Of a DNA stretch of 64,000 bases, positions 26,105-35,622 are shown piece by piece. The first letter of the stretch is position 1, and every line of letters starts with the position of its first letter. Below the pieces are notes generated by a model, which did not search any database, was not told the origin of the DNA, and saw nothing but the letters and a program-made list of their open reading frames with translations. Origin of the DNA: Alteromonadaceae bacterium. Its GTDB lineage: Bacteria > Pseudomonadota > Gammaproteobacteria > Enterobacterales > Alteromonadaceae. Made by a program: the position numbers and the translations under genes. The stretch lies in the NCBI GenBank assembly GCA_013373625.1, contig JABXHM010000070.1:62001-126000 (forward strand), given 5' to 3'.

Positions 26105-27010
26105 TCAGCATAATTGCTGATTAAGTTGGGTGATATTCTCTTGTGCGGTCTGCAGGTAATGGCCGCCAAATAATACTGCATGGTTGAGAACGTGATAAAG
26201 CTGATACAGTTTACGCCGTTGTGGGTAGTGTGAGTTAAGTGGCCAGGTTGCGTCATAGCCATCGTAAAAGGCCCTTGGCAGTTTGCCAAATAATTCGGTC
26301 ATTGCAATGTCTGTTTCACGGTCTCCACGGTATATCGCAGGATCGAAAATAACCGGCATATGATGATGAAAGCCCACGTTGCCGCTCCACAAGTCGCCGT
26401 GAAGCAATGATGCCTGCGGCTGATGAGTTTTCAGAAACTGAAAAATCCGGGTTGTACAGACATCTATGTTACACCAGATATGCCCCTGTCTGGCGAGTAA
26501 CTCGAGCATGACGCCAATTCGGCTTTCAGCAAAAAAACTGGGCCAGCTCTCACAGGGAGTATTTACCTGAATTGAGCGGCCAATAAAATTATCCCGTGTC
26601 CACCCATAATGGCTTCCCGCCGGGTGCTTGTGTAAATTGGCCAGTTGCTGACCCAGGGTAAACCAGTCTTCGTTGTTGCTCTGTGATAATTTAAGATACT
26701 GCAAAACCAGATATTCAAACTGTTGTTGCTGGTCTTCAAGCACCCCAAAACAAATTACCTTTGGCGTATTAATGGTGCCTGTAGCAGCTAGGGCGCTGAG
26801 GCTATCAGCTTCGGCATCCAGCTCGGTGTCAGTGGGTGAGGGAAGTGGCCTGAATTTTACGAAATAACGGCGGCTGTCATCACGCACCACAGCGCATTGA
26901 TGGGTATCTCCTCCGGCTACAGGTTGATAATTTTGGCAAACAAACAAGTGTCCGGAGCTTTGACTGATTTGTTCGCTGATAAATTGCCACATGGTATTTG
27001 GTGTCGTCAT
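26105..27010 (-). CDS. Fructosamine/ketosamine-3-kinase family protein
   Basis: 301 residues of the protein-kinase-like fold used by fructosamine-3-kinases and YniA. Motifs are YFVKF (ATP lysine), the catalytic loop LLHGDLWSGNVGF (HGDxxxxN) and metal-binding VIFDPAIYRGDRETDIAMTE. It phosphorylates sugar adducts on amines, which then fall off, a repair of protein glycation. It is followed by the DUF3080-like gene 13 bp later. Confidence 0.88.
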   Translation of the reverse strand: MTTPNTMWQFISEQISQSSGHLFVCQNYQPVAGGDTHQCAVVRDDSRRYFVKFRPLPSPTDTELDAEADSLSALAATGTINTPKVICFGVLEDQQQQFEYLVLQYLKLSQSNNEDWFTLGQQLANLHKHPAGSHYGWTRDNFIGRSIQVNTPCESWPSFFAESRIGVMLELLARQGHIWCNIDVCTTRIFQFLKTHQPQASLLHGDLWSGNVGFHHHMPVIFDPAIYRGDRETDIAMTELFGKLPRAFYDGYDATWPLNSHYPQRRKLYQLYHVLNHAVLFGGHYLQTAQENITQLNQQLC

Positions 27011-27210
27011 GCTTTTCCTGATTATGGAATATATTTGTGCCTTTGCCAGTACTGACAGGTGAAGTTGCCGGGTTTATTTTTGCTTTGTCGGACAACTTGC
27101 CGGACCGATCCGACGAAATGCCCACTCCGGAATACAAGTGTGCTTGATTTTTGGTGGTTTTTTACACTTATAATGGTGTCACTCTCATTATTATAAAAGA
27201 CAGCTGTTAT

Positions 27211-28683
27211 ATGTCACTTTCTTCAAAGCAAGTGGGTTTAGGGCTTGGGCCAGCAGTTTTTCTGCTGGTATTACTGTTTGTATCACCGGCGGGACTGAGC
27301 CAGCAGGGCTTAGCAGTAATGGCTGTGACCTTATGGGTAGCTATCTGGTGGATTACTGAAGCCATTCCCATTAGTGTAACCGCATTATTACCCATTGTAT
27401 TACTGCCATTGTTCGGCGGTGCCAATATCAGCGATGTCACAGCTGCCTACGGGCACAAATACATTTTTTTATATATGGGCGGCTTTGTGCTGGCCATAGC
27501 CATTGAACGTTGGAATTTACACCGGCGCATAGCATTGAACATTATTTATATTGTCGGCAGCAACGTGCCGCGGATTATTCTGGGTTTTATGCTGTCGACG
27601 GCATTTTTGTCGATGTGGATTTCCAATACTGCCACCACGGTAATGATGCTGCCAATTGGGGTTGCCGTTGCTAAACAGTTTTTGGGGCATGCCGAGCTTA
27701 AGGCGGATGAAGGTGTGAAGTTCAGTAAAGCGTTAATGCTGGCGATTGCGTATTCGGCCTCAATTGGTGGTATGGCAACACTGATAGGCACGCCGCCCAA
27801 CCTTGTGTTAGCCGGTATTTTGCAACAAATTTACGGCATCGATATTAGTTTTGCGACCTGGTTCATGTTTGGTTTTCCTATTACTGTGGTGCTGTTAACC
27901 ATTTGTTGGTTTTATCTGACCCGTGTAGCGTTTGCCTGTGAGGCTGTTACTTTTCCGGGGGGGCGCGAAGAAATCGCCCAGTTACGAGACGAACTCGGCC
28001 CCATGAGTTACGAAGAAAAACTGGTGTTAACGGTGTTTGTGGGCACTGCATTGATGTGGGTGTCGCGTTCTTACCTGCAACATTTTGTGCCACAACTTGA
28101 CGACACCATTATTGCGATTATTGCTGCCACGACACTGTTTTTGTTTTCATCCAAAGACAAGCAACAGCCCATTATGACGTGGGAAGAAGCGGTAAAAATG
28201 CCGTGGGGAACTATCGTACTGTTTGGCGGTGGTATTGCTATTGCGGGTGGTTTTCAGTCGTCGGGTCTGGCGAACTGGATTGGCCATCACCTGGTATTGC
28301 TCGAAGCATTACCGCTGTTTTTGCTAATTGCTGTTCTCATTGCGGCAGTGAATTTCCTGACAGAAATTACCTCTAACCTGGCGACAACCACCGTGCTGTT
28401 GCCAATACTCGCGCCTATGGCACTGGCGCTTGATGTTCATCCCTATACGTTAATGGTTGCAGTGACTGTCGCAGCATCCTGTGCCTACATGCTGCCGGTT
28501 GCTACGCCACCTAACGCGATTGTATTCGGCTCTGGCTATTTAAAGATTGCTGATATGTTTCGCACCGGCATCTGGATGAATTTTATCTCGATTGTGTTGT
28601 TGTCACTGGCGGTATACTGGCTGTTACCAGCATTGTGGGGCTTTGAATTAAACCGTTTCCCGGCTGCATTTTTAGGTAATTAA
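27211..28683 (+). CDS. DASS-family (SLC13) sodium-coupled anion transporter
   Basis: The frame extends back to a TTG at 27151, but ATG 27211 begins the conserved N-terminus; no strong ribosome site is seen for either. About 490 residues and 11-12 membrane segments. The two DASS signatures are clear: MWISNTATTVMMLPIG with SIGGMATLIGTPPNLVLAGI, and TEITSNLATTTVLLPI with MLPVATPPNAIVFGSGYL, the paired SNT motifs that bind sodium and carboxylate. Likely substrates are C4-dicarboxylates, citrate or sulfate. It stands alone; a second, different DASS gene is at 54288. Confidence 0.88.
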   Translation: MSLSSKQVGLGLGPAVFLLVLLFVSPAGLSQQGLAVMAVTLWVAIWWITEAIPISVTALLPIVLLPLFGGANISDVTAAYGHKYIFLYMGGFVLAIAIERWNLHRRIALNIIYIVGSNVPRIILGFMLSTAFLSMWISNTATTVMMLPIGVAVAKQFLGHAELKADEGVKFSKALMLAIAYSASIGGMATLIGTPPNLVLAGILQQIYGIDISFATWFMFGFPITVVLLTICWFYLTRVAFACEAVTFPGGREEIAQLRDELGPMSYEEKLVLTVFVGTALMWVSRSYLQHFVPQLDDTIIAIIAATTLFLFSSKDKQQPIMTWEEAVKMPWGTIVLFGGGIAIAGGFQSSGLANWIGHHLVLLEALPLFLLIAVLIAAVNFLTEITSNLATTTVLLPILAPMALALDVHPYTLMVAVTVAASCAYMLPVATPPNAIVFGSGYLKIADMFRTGIWMNFISIVLLSLAVYWLLPALWGFELNRFPAAFLGN

Positions 28684-28699
28684 AACGGTTTTGTCATAT

Positions 28700-28724
28700 C
28701 GGGGCCTTGTAAAGCAAAGCCCCG
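28700..28724. terminator. Hairpin between convergent DASS and phosphoesterase genes
   Basis: CGGGGCCTTG (28700-28709) pairs with CAAAGCCCCG (28715-28724) with one mismatch. It sits between two converging genes; T-rich sequence follows after several bases. Confidence 0.5.
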
Positions 28725-28760
28725 TGTCGTTGATTTTTAAGCCATAAACTGACTTTGTGT

Positions 28761-30743
28761 TTACTGGGTTACCAGGGCAATTTCTGCATCGGTGTTTAAT
28801 ACCACCCACCAGCGGTTACCAAAGCTGCTGTCGTAGCCGACTAACGGTGTATCGGCACAGTCTGAGTCTCGAACCGGCGCCTCAGTAAGGTAGCTTTCAC
28901 TCCAGGCTGAATCGACAACGCAGTTGCCGGGGGTGATGGCCTGCCATTCTCCTTCAATAAACCTGCCCAGCGTTAGTGCGGCACTATCAAGAGATTCTGG
29001 CGCGGTAAACTGCACGGCGAAGGTATCGCTCACCGCCGTGCTGATATCCCAGTCCTGGGTCGCAGTGGCGGGAAGGAGCACGGCAGATTTAGCGGAACCA
29101 TCGGTTTGTGAATTACTTAGGCCAGTGTCAGTTTTTATGTTTTTAGTCACGCCGTAATCATCCTGATAGACACCGGTTTGATTTTGCGTACCACTGATGA
29201 TCAAAATGTCAGAAGCGGTATCATTGGCGGGCAGCCAACTGAGGGTGAGGTGTTCTTTTAAATCAATAGTAGTTTCAGGAATGATAAGCTCATTGGCATC
29301 ATAGTCGGGGATGACCCTAACCGGGCTGTTGAGATTGGGCGTCCAGCTTTCATGTACCTGATACAGCCACTGGTAGTTAAGTCGAATAAGATCATTCATC
29401 GATTCGGCACGCGTAAAACCAGGGGTGAAGCTCATGTCACGAGTACGGGTATCGGTGCGGTTAAACGTGTTGTTCTGGCCACCAACCAAATTGACGTAGC
29501 TACCGTCATCCCCATAGCAGTTATTTGTCATATAGTGGGTCTGCAGGACCAGAACCGGACGCGTATCATCAGGAATGGAGTTGGGGTAAATTACCGATTC
29601 ACAGCGATTTTTAGTGCGAGAGAACTTATCCATAAGATGCCATTGCGCGGTAAACGCCTGATCAGGATCGTTTGAATTTGCCGTGTGCGGTGCAAAGTAA
29701 GAAGCATAATCTATGCGTTGGTCGGTGAAGGTCAGTAGCGATGAATTGACATCATAGTGGGTAGAGCCTTTCGAAAGGGTTGCGTTTTTCTGCGCGACGA
29801 TCATTTGTACTAACTCCCGCTCACCGTAACGAAACTCATAACCTTTGTACGACGCATTGCCTGCCATGATTTGCGTGTAGGTATCCATGCGGTAATTGCC
29901 GCCGCTGGGCGTTGAGCTCGAGGGAGGGGTTGTCAAAGCGGTTTTGGCGCTGATCAGCGAACGCTGATACTGGTGCTCATGGCCCTGTACATAAATGACA
30001 TCGTGAGCGGCGAAGAATTCACGAATTTGCGGCTGTACTGAAAAGACCCAGTCATCGCCTTTGGTACCATCAACAATTTGTTCCCGGGTTTGGCCATATT
30101 TAGCACCAATTAATCCGTCGTGACTGGCGACAACAATGTGGTCAATGCCTTCCAGTGTCTCAACAGTGTCTTTGATCCAGCCGTAGGCAATAGGCAAGTT
30201 GTAATAAGCAAGCCCGAAAATTAAAACATTGTCACGCACAACGTAATAGTTGATCCACTCATAACCAGGCATGTGCGTGGCATCTTCAGGTATAAAGTGG
30301 CGCATGTTTTCAATCCAGTTGTAGGTGTAGGCATAACTGGTTTCATGATTGCCCATCACTGGTAAAAACTCGATGCCTTGTTCAGCGTAAGACTCGGCAA
30401 CTGAGCGCCATTCTGAAAATTCAAGATCAGTACCATTGTCGGTTAAATCACCCACTGCAATGACCATGTCTACGCCCTTTGCAGCCTGATGTGCCAGTAC
30501 TTCGCGCATTGGGTAGATTGAAACGTGCGCCTGTCCTTCACTGTCTTTACCGCCCTGGGTGTCGGGCAGTAAGCCAATGGTAAAAGGGGTCGGCACAGGC
30601 GTTTCTGTGGTCGGTGGCGGAGTTTCACTGGTGGGAGGTGGCACCGGATCAGGCGTTGATGTGCTGTTATCGCTACCGCATCCGGTTAATATTGCTGCGC
30701 TGAGCAATGTCGGGATCAAAATCTTCAAGTGGGTGTGCTTCAT
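28761..30743 (-). CDS. Calcineurin-like metallophosphoesterase lipoprotein
   Basis: 660 residues. The lipoprotein signal (MKHTHLKILIPTLLSAAILT, lipobox LTGC) is followed by a Pro/Thr-rich linker to about residue 53. The metallophosphoesterase core then shows LLPDTQGG, VGDLTDNG, VMGNHETS, VASHDG and YVQGHEHQY, which supply the two-metal site. The C-terminal half has no recognised domain and may be a beta-rich binding region. It should act in the periplasm or on the cell surface on a phosphomono- or diester; the substrate is unknown. No Pho-box repeat is visible upstream. Confidence 0.85.
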   Translation of the reverse strand: MKHTHLKILIPTLLSAAILTGCGSDNSTSTPDPVPPPTSETPPPTTETPVPTPFTIGLLPDTQGGKDSEGQAHVSIYPMREVLAHQAAKGVDMVIAVGDLTDNGTDLEFSEWRSVAESYAEQGIEFLPVMGNHETSYAYTYNWIENMRHFIPEDATHMPGYEWINYYVVRDNVLIFGLAYYNLPIAYGWIKDTVETLEGIDHIVVASHDGLIGAKYGQTREQIVDGTKGDDWVFSVQPQIREFFAAHDVIYVQGHEHQYQRSLISAKTALTTPPSSSTPSGGNYRMDTYTQIMAGNASYKGYEFRYGERELVQMIVAQKNATLSKGSTHYDVNSSLLTFTDQRIDYASYFAPHTANSNDPDQAFTAQWHLMDKFSRTKNRCESVIYPNSIPDDTRPVLVLQTHYMTNNCYGDDGSYVNLVGGQNNTFNRTDTRTRDMSFTPGFTRAESMNDLIRLNYQWLYQVHESWTPNLNSPVRVIPDYDANELIIPETTIDLKEHLTLSWLPANDTASDILIISGTQNQTGVYQDDYGVTKNIKTDTGLSNSQTDGSAKSAVLLPATATQDWDISTAVSDTFAVQFTAPESLDSAALTLGRFIEGEWQAITPGNCVVDSAWSESYLTEAPVRDSDCADTPLVGYDSSFGNRWWVVLNTDAEIALVTQ

Positions 30744-30941
30744 GGGTTTTACCTAGTTTATTAAAAGGTCGACATGGTAATGAGGCCTATTTGCACTTTG
30801 AGGTCGTTTTTAAGAATAATTTATTAATGTTTAGTTTCAGTTTTTGTGTATTTTTATTGCAGGCCGGATTGCATTTTCTTATTAGTCATGCAAAAGCTAT
30901 AATCATTCGCTTGTCAGTCGTGTGCCGCCAGAGGAAGTTGT

Positions 30942-31682
30942 ATGAGTGCAGAGATGACTAAACGTCTCAATAAATATATTAGTGATACCGGTTTTTGCTC
31001 ACGTCGTGAGGCCGATAAACTAATAGAACAAAAGCGTGTGACAATTAACGATAAGCTGCCCGAGTTAGGTACAAAAGTGAGTCCGCAAGATACCGTGAAA
31101 GTTGACGGAAAGCGCGTAGGAGCAGTGGCCGAAGACAAATCTGACAGAGTTTATATTGCCTATAACAAGCCTATTGGTATTACCTGCACCACCGAACGTC
31201 ATGTAAAAGGTAATATCGTTGATGCAATTCGGCATAAACAACGAATTTTTCCGATTGGTCGGCTTGATAAACCTTCAGAAGGGTTAATTTTACTTACCAG
31301 TGACGGCGATATTGTCAATAAAATACTGCGCGCCGAAAATGCCCACGACAAGGAGTATGAAGTAACCGTTAATCAGCCCATTAGCGAACGCTTCTTACAA
31401 AAAATGGCCAACGGTGTGCCTATTCTGGGAACGGTCACCAAGCCCTGTACGGTGAGTCCGCTGGGCAAATATAAGTTCACCATTATTCTCACTCAGGGTC
31501 TTAATCGTCAGATCCGCCGCATGTGCGAGTTTTTGGGCTATGAAGTGACCAAGTTAAAACGGACCCGTATTATGCATATTGATTTGGCCCGGCTTAAACC
31601 TGGCCAGTGGCGTAATCTTACTGCCCAGGAGTTAGCCACATTGCATAACGCCGTAAAAGGTTCGCGTAAAACTGCGAGCTGA
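30942..31682 (+). CDS. rluF: 23S rRNA pseudouridine(2604) synthase RluF
   Basis: 246 residues. An S4 RNA-binding domain (RLNKYISDTGFCSRREADKL) precedes the RsuA/RluB-type catalytic domain with GRLDKPSEGLILLTSDGD, whose Asp is the catalytic residue, and GLNRQIRRMCEFLGYEV. KPIGITCTTE fits RluF rather than RsuA or RluB. It isomerises a uridine in 23S rRNA near the peptidyl transferase centre. GAGGAAG before ATG 30942 supports the start. It is just upstream of the thrS operon but has its own unit. Confidence 0.88.
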   Translation: MSAEMTKRLNKYISDTGFCSRREADKLIEQKRVTINDKLPELGTKVSPQDTVKVDGKRVGAVAEDKSDRVYIAYNKPIGITCTTERHVKGNIVDAIRHKQRIFPIGRLDKPSEGLILLTSDGDIVNKILRAENAHDKEYEVTVNQPISERFLQKMANGVPILGTVTKPCTVSPLGKYKFTIILTQGLNRQIRRMCEFLGYEVTKLKRTRIMHIDLARLKPGQWRNLTAQELATLHNAVKGSRKTAS

Positions 31683-31759
31683 TTTGCTGCCAAATTCAAT
31701 CACTTTGCGAAAAAATGGAGCGGATTGAGTGTTTCATAAACAATCCGACAAATCAGTGA

Positions 31760-31787
31760 TTGCATGTGCCAGTTGACGGGTTATAAT
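31760..31787 (+). promoter_or_regulatory. Probable sigma-70 promoter of thrS
   Basis: TTGCAT (31760-31765) and a perfect TATAAT (31782-31787) are spaced by 16 bp. Transcription would begin near 31794, about 105 nt before the thrS ATG. Confidence 0.6.
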
Positions 31788-31821
31788 CCGGCTTATTCAT
31801 TAGCCTGTAGGCTTAATCACG

Positions 31822-31842
31822 CACCCTTATGGGTGTTTTTTT
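31822..31842 (+). terminator. Terminator-like hairpin in the thrS leader
   Basis: CACCC-TTAT-GGGTG (31822-31835) is followed by an unbroken run of Ts. It begins only about 28 nt after the predicted start site, preceded by a smaller hairpin AGCC-TGTA-GGCT (31802-31813). It is either an attenuator for thrS or a terminator for rluF readthrough. Confidence 0.6.
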
Positions 31843-31898
31843 ATGATTAGCAACCACAAGTGGCACAGAGTAGGTGTCACCACTGTTAAGGACATTCC

Positions 31899-33815
31899 AT
31901 GCCAGTAATTACTCTTCCCGACGGTAGTCAGCGTAGTTTTGATAACCCAGTTTCAGTTTTAGATGTTGCCAGCGATATCGGTCCAGGATTAGCCAAAGCC
32001 ACCGTTGCCGGTAAGGTTAACGGCGAACTGGTAGATGCTGTTGATGTCATTGAGCACGACGCCGACTTACAAATTCTCACCGTAAAAGACGACGAAGGGC
32101 TGGAAATAGTCCGTCACAGCTGCGCTCACCTGTTAGGTCATGCCATTAAACAGCTGTATCCTGATGTGAAAATGGCCATTGGCCCGGTTATCGACAACGG
32201 TTTTTACTATGATGTAGACATGGAGCACTCGCTCACCGAAGACGATTTGCAAAAGCTCGAAAAGCGCATGCTGGAACTGGCCAAGACCAATTACGACGTG
32301 GTAAAGAAAACGGTTAGTTGGAAAGAGGCCCGAGATGCCTTTGTCACGCGCCACGAACCTTACAAAATTGAAATTCTTGATGAGAATATCAGCCAGGATG
32401 ACAAGCCCGGGTTGTATCATCACGAAGAATACGTGGACATGTGCCGTGGTCCGCATGTGCCAAACATGAAGTTCTGCCATCATTTTAAACTGATGAAAGT
32501 GGCAGGGGCTTACTGGCGTGGTAACAGTGACAACAAAATGTTGCAGCGTATTTACGGTACTGCCTGGGCTGACAAAAAGCAGCTAAAAGCCTATTTGCAG
32601 CGTCTCGAAGAAGCCGAAAAGCGCGATCACCGTAAAATCGGTAAAACACTGGATTTATTCCATTGGCAGGAAGAAGCGCCGGGTATGGTGTTCTGGCACA
32701 ACGACGGTTGGTCTATTTACACCGAGCTGGAACAGTTTGTGCGCAATATGCTGCGCAAATATGACTATGATGAGGTGAAAGGTCCGTTAATGATGGACCG
32801 CGTGTTGTGGGAGCGTTCAGGTCACTGGGACAAGTACGCCGAAAACATGTTTACCACCGAGTCTGAAAAACGTGAATATGCCATTAAACCCATGAACTGT
32901 CCGGGGCACGTGCAAATATTTAACCAGGGGCTTAAGTCGTACCGTGATCTGCCGCTGCGTATGGCTGAATTTGGTTGCTGCCACCGTAACGAACCATCGG
33001 GTGCGTTACACGGTTTAATGCGGGTGCGCGGGTTTACCCAGGATGATGCGCATATATTCTGTACTGAAGAGCAAATGCTCGATGAAGTGTGTAGCTGTAT
33101 TGATATGATTTACGATGCCTACCGCAGCTTTGGCTTTGAAAAAATCGAAGTTAAGTTGTCGACTCGCCCTGAAAAGCGTGTAGGTAGCGATGAAATTTGG
33201 GATAAAGCCGAAAGTGCACTCGCCGAAGCGCTTAACAGTAAAGGTATTGAATTCAAGTACCTGCCGGGCGAAGGCGCGTTTTATGGACCCAAAATTGAAT
33301 TTACCCTGTACGATTGTTTAGATCGGGCGTGGCAATGTGGTACTGTGCAGGCTGACTTTTCGATGCCTGGTCGTCTTGGTTCAACCTATGTTGCAGAAGA
33401 CGGCGAGCGAAAAGTACCGGTAATGATTCACCGTGCAGTACTGGGATCGCTGGAACGTTTCATTGGTATACTCACCGAAGAATACGCCGGATTTTTCCCA
33501 TTATGGCTGGCACCAAAGCAAATGGTGGTAATGAACATTACCGATAATCAGGCAGAATATGCCAATCAGGTAGTCGAATCTTTACAGCAACATGGCTTTA
33601 GAGCCAAGACCGACTTGAGAAATGAAAAGATTGGCTTTAAAATTCGAGAACATACACTAAAACGTGTACCTTATATGCTGGTCGTAGGTGATAAAGAGAT
33701 GGAAGCCGGAAATGTAGCCGTGCGATCTCGTCGCGGTGAAGATTTAGGCAGTATGCCGGTAGCAGAGTTTATTGCGCTGGCAAACGAAGAAATCGCTGGA
33801 AAAATCATCAAATAA
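31899..33815 (+). CDS. thrS: Threonyl-tRNA synthetase
   Basis: 638 residues, the normal length. Domains in order: TGS (1-61), the editing domain (about 70-225, with [10 protein letters not shown] and the metal-type His residues), the class II catalytic core with [26 protein letters not shown] and the last motif [17 protein letters not shown], and the anticodon-binding domain (about 535-638). It charges tRNA-Thr and edits Ser-tRNA-Thr. It leads the thrS-infC-rpmI-rplT block; a short structured leader precedes it. Confidence 0.97.
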   Translation: MPVITLPDGSQRSFDNPVSVLDVASDIGPGLAKATVAGKVNGELVDAVDVIEHDADLQILTVKDDEGLEIVRHSCAHLLGHAIKQLYPDVKMAIGPVIDNGFYYDVDMEHSLTEDDLQKLEKRMLELAKTNYDVVKKTVSWKEARDAFVTRHEPYKIEILDENISQDDKPGLYHHEEYVDMCRGPHVPNMKFCHHFKLMKVAGAYWRGNSDNKMLQRIYGTAWADKKQLKAYLQRLEEAEKRDHRKIGKTLDLFHWQEEAPGMVFWHNDGWSIYTELEQFVRNMLRKYDYDEVKGPLMMDRVLWERSGHWDKYAENMFTTESEKREYAIKPMNCPGHVQIFNQGLKSYRDLPLRMAEFGCCHRNEPSGALHGLMRVRGFTQDDAHIFCTEEQMLDEVCSCIDMIYDAYRSFGFEKIEVKLSTRPEKRVGSDEIWDKAESALAEALNSKGIEFKYLPGEGAFYGPKIEFTLYDCLDRAWQCGTVQADFSMPGRLGSTYVAEDGERKVPVMIHRAVLGSLERFIGILTEEYAGFFPLWLAPKQMVVMNITDNQAEYANQVVESLQQHGFRAKTDLRNEKIGFKIREHTLKRVPYMLVVGDKEMEAGNVAVRSRRGEDLGSMPVAEFIALANEEIAGKIIK

Positions 33816-33879
33816 CGGTATACTCCCGCATCTAATTATGCGGCGTGGCTGTCGTTGCGAAATGTAAATAAGTAAGTGT

Positions 33880-33916
33880 CTGATTTTCATGTAAAATGTT
33901 AAATAAAGAAAATCAG
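33880..33916. repeat. Inverted repeat in the thrS-infC gap
   Basis: CTGATTTTC (33880-33888) and GAAAATCAG (33908-33916) form a perfect 9-bp inverted repeat with a 19-nt AT-rich spacer, ending about 30 nt before the infC start codon. It could fold in the mRNA or contain promoter elements (TGTAAAATG lies in the spacer). Confidence 0.5.
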
Positions 33917-33934
33917 GTAAAGATTAAAGTAGTT

Positions 33935-33950
33935 GGAGGAATAGCACATT
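33935..33950 (+). promoter_or_regulatory. infC ribosome binding site with AUU start codon
   Basis: GGAGGA (33935-33940) lies 7 nt before ATT (33948-33950). Reading from this ATT gives [20 protein letters not shown], matching the IF3 N-terminus; no ATG or GTG precedes it in frame. AUU is the known infC start that lets IF3 limit its own translation. Confidence 0.9.
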
Positions 33951-34487
33951 AAAGGCGCTAACAATAAGGCTCAGGGTGACAAAGCCCGGATTAACGATGA
34001 AATTACTGCAAGAGAAGTGCGCTTAATTAGCGCCGACGGAAGCCAATTAGGCGTTGTTTCGATTAGCGAAGCAGTCAGCTCTGCTGAAGCAGCAAGTTTA
34101 GATCTTGTTGAGATTAGTCCGAACGCTGAGCCGCCAGTCTGTAAAATTATGGACTATGGCAAGTTCCTCTTCGAGAAATCGAAAGCTCAGAAAGAGCAAA
34201 AGAAAAAACAGAAGCAAATTCAGGTCAAGGAGATTAAATTTCGCCCTGGCACTGATGAAGGCGATTACCAGGTAAAACTGCGCAACCTGCGTCGCTTTCT
34301 GGAAGGTGGCGATAAAGCCAAAGTCACGATCCGTTTTCGCGGACGTGAAATGGCTCACCAAGAGATTGGCATTGAACTTTTAAACCGCGTTAAAGGCGAT
34401 TTAGAAGACATTGCTAACTGCGAGTCTTTCCCACGTCGTGTGGAAGGCCGGCAGATGATCATGGTGCTCGCTCCACACAAGAAGTAG
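33948..34487 (+). CDS. infC: Translation initiation factor IF-3 (AUU start)
   Basis: 179 residues from the ATT codon, close to the 180 of E. coli; starting at the later TTG near 34017 would cut off the conserved RINDEI segment. The N-domain ([40 protein letters not shown]) and the Lys-rich linker are followed by the C-domain ([36 protein letters not shown]). IF3 binds the 30S subunit and rejects non-canonical starts, which gives autogenous control through its own AUU. Confidence 0.96.
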   Translation: MKGANNKAQGDKARINDEITAREVRLISADGSQLGVVSISEAVSSAEAASLDLVEISPNAEPPVCKIMDYGKFLFEKSKAQKEQKKKQKQIQVKEIKFRPGTDEGDYQVKLRNLRRFLEGGDKAKVTIRFRGREMAHQEIGIELLNRVKGDLEDIANCESFPRRVEGRQMIMVLAPHKK

Positions 34488-34499
34488 TAGTGGTCTTTA

Positions 34500-34600
34500 A
34501 AGTTTTTGGGAATCTGCACCCCAAAACACCCTGCTGCAAATATTAACTGGCCAATAAGGTGACTGCACACCCGAATAAGCCAACCTTAAACAATGCGGAG
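34500..34600 (+). promoter_or_regulatory. Candidate rpmI-rplT leader (possible L20 control region)
   Basis: The infC-rpmI spacer holds a hairpin GTTTTTGGG (34502-34510) with CCCCAAAAC (34519-34527), and its loop TGCACC could pair with GGTG near 34558. In E. coli, L20 represses rpmI-rplT by binding structured RNA in this place. The fold here is only a candidate. Confidence 0.3.
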
Positions 34601-34608
34601 TTTTAGCA

Positions 34609-34806
34609 ATGCCTAAAATGAAAACTGTTAGTGGTGCAGCCAAACGTTTTAAGAAAACGGGCTCTGGCCGCTTTAAAAGCAAGCAGTCTCACTTGCGTCA
34701 CATTCTGACCAAGAAGAGTACTAAACGTAAACGCCAATTACGTGGCAAAAAACTGGTTCATGACGCCGATACTAAATTAGTACAGCGCATGCTGCCATAC
34801 GTTTAA
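34609..34806 (+). CDS. rpmI: 50S ribosomal protein L35
   Basis: 65 residues, very basic, starting [20 protein letters not shown] with [20 protein letters not shown], the L35 signature. Normal length and in its usual place between infC and rplT. TGCGGAG lies before the start. Confidence 0.97.
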   Translation: MPKMKTVSGAAKRFKKTGSGRFKSKQSHLRHILTKKSTKRKRQLRGKKLVHDADTKLVQRMLPYV

Positions 34807-34823
34807 GACGAGGAGACTGAATA

Positions 34824-35180
34824 ATGGCTAGAGTAAAACGCGGCACGATTGCACGTGCTCGTCACAAAAAAGTTTTAAAACAAGCTAAAGGTTATTACGG
34901 TGCACGTTCACGCGTTTATCGCGTAGCAGTACAAGCTGTAACTAAAGCTGGTCAATATGCCTATCGCGACCGTCGTCAGCGTAAGCGTCAATTCCGCCAA
35001 CTGTGGATTGCACGTATTAATGCTGCGGCACGTCAAAATGGTATGTCATACAGCCGTTTCATTAACGGTCTGAAAAAAGCGTCTGTTGAAATCGATCGTA
35101 AGATCCTTGCCGACATCGCTGTACATGACAAAGCGGCTTTCAGCGCATTAGTCGACGCGGCTAAAGGCGCATTAGCTTAA
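34824..35180 (+). CDS. rplT: 50S ribosomal protein L20
   Basis: 118 residues, starting [20 protein letters not shown], with [20 protein letters not shown]. It binds 23S rRNA early in assembly and, in relatives, represses its own operon. It starts 17 bp after rpmI with a GAGGAGA site and is followed by a strong terminator. Confidence 0.97.
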   Translation: MARVKRGTIARARHKKVLKQAKGYYGARSRVYRVAVQAVTKAGQYAYRDRRQRKRQFRQLWIARINAAARQNGMSYSRFINGLKKASVEIDRKILADIAVHDKAAFSALVDAAKGALA

Positions 35181-35211
35181 TTAATATTTAATTAAGTTTA
35201 AGTTCTTTCGG

Positions 35212-35242
35212 AAAACGGCGAGCAGGATGCTCGCCGTTTTTC
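35212..35242 (+). terminator. Terminator after rplT
   Basis: AAAACGGCGAGC (35212-35223), loop AGGAT, GCTCGCCGTTTT (35229-35240) then TTC: a 12-bp perfect stem ending the thrS-rplT transcript. Confidence 0.9.
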
Positions 35243-35490
35243 GTTTCTGTCAGACCGCTTTTAGTTACATGCGCCACCAGTCAGCGACTCTTTAACACCA
35301 GCGCAACCGCCATTACTACAACACTTATCGCTATCGCGAAGCCTGCATAGATCTACTTTCATTGTCACAATCGGCGTAATAGCGCTGAATAAACCGTACT
35401 ATCATGGCGACCTAACTGCCGAAAACGCTAAGCGTATATAAAATGTTTTTGTGTGCCTGTACTTGATATTGCCCTTTATCACTCCTGCTG
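35243..35490. other. Non-coding stretch without a recognised gene
   Basis: Part of the 442-bp gap between rplT and the PhoX-like gene. I find no credible open frame, RNA gene or repeat in these 248 bases. Confidence 0.5.
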
Positions 35491-35545
35491 CCGTCATAAA
35501 TCTTTCTTTTTATTGTCATGGGTTTGTCACCAGATTTTCACAGCA
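35491..35545 (+). promoter_or_regulatory. Pho-box-like array of 11-bp direct repeats
   Basis: Five consecutive 11-bp units in phase: CCGTCATAAAT, CTTTCTTTTTA (degenerate), TTGTCATGGGT, TTGTCACCAGA, TTTTCACAGCA. PhoB boxes are direct 11-bp repeats of the type CTGTCATAWAW. A possible -10 CATAAT is at 35566-35571. The array precedes a PhoX-like phosphatase gene, the expected target. Confidence 0.65.
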
Positions 35546-35622
35546 AACGACCAAGCTAACGCCCGCATAATCAATTTGTTAATGACAACGTCATACCAAA
35601 CATAATTAGTAAAGGAACAACC

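Noticed and set aside
26092-26289. N-terminal extension of the DUF3080-like lipoprotein to 26289
   Set aside because: It would overlap the kinase gene by about 185 bp and place a lipoprotein signal deep inside the protein.
34017-34019. TTG near 34017 as the infC start
   Set aside because: It removes the conserved N-terminal RINDEI segment; the ATT at 33948 has a strong ribosome site and fits known infC biology.
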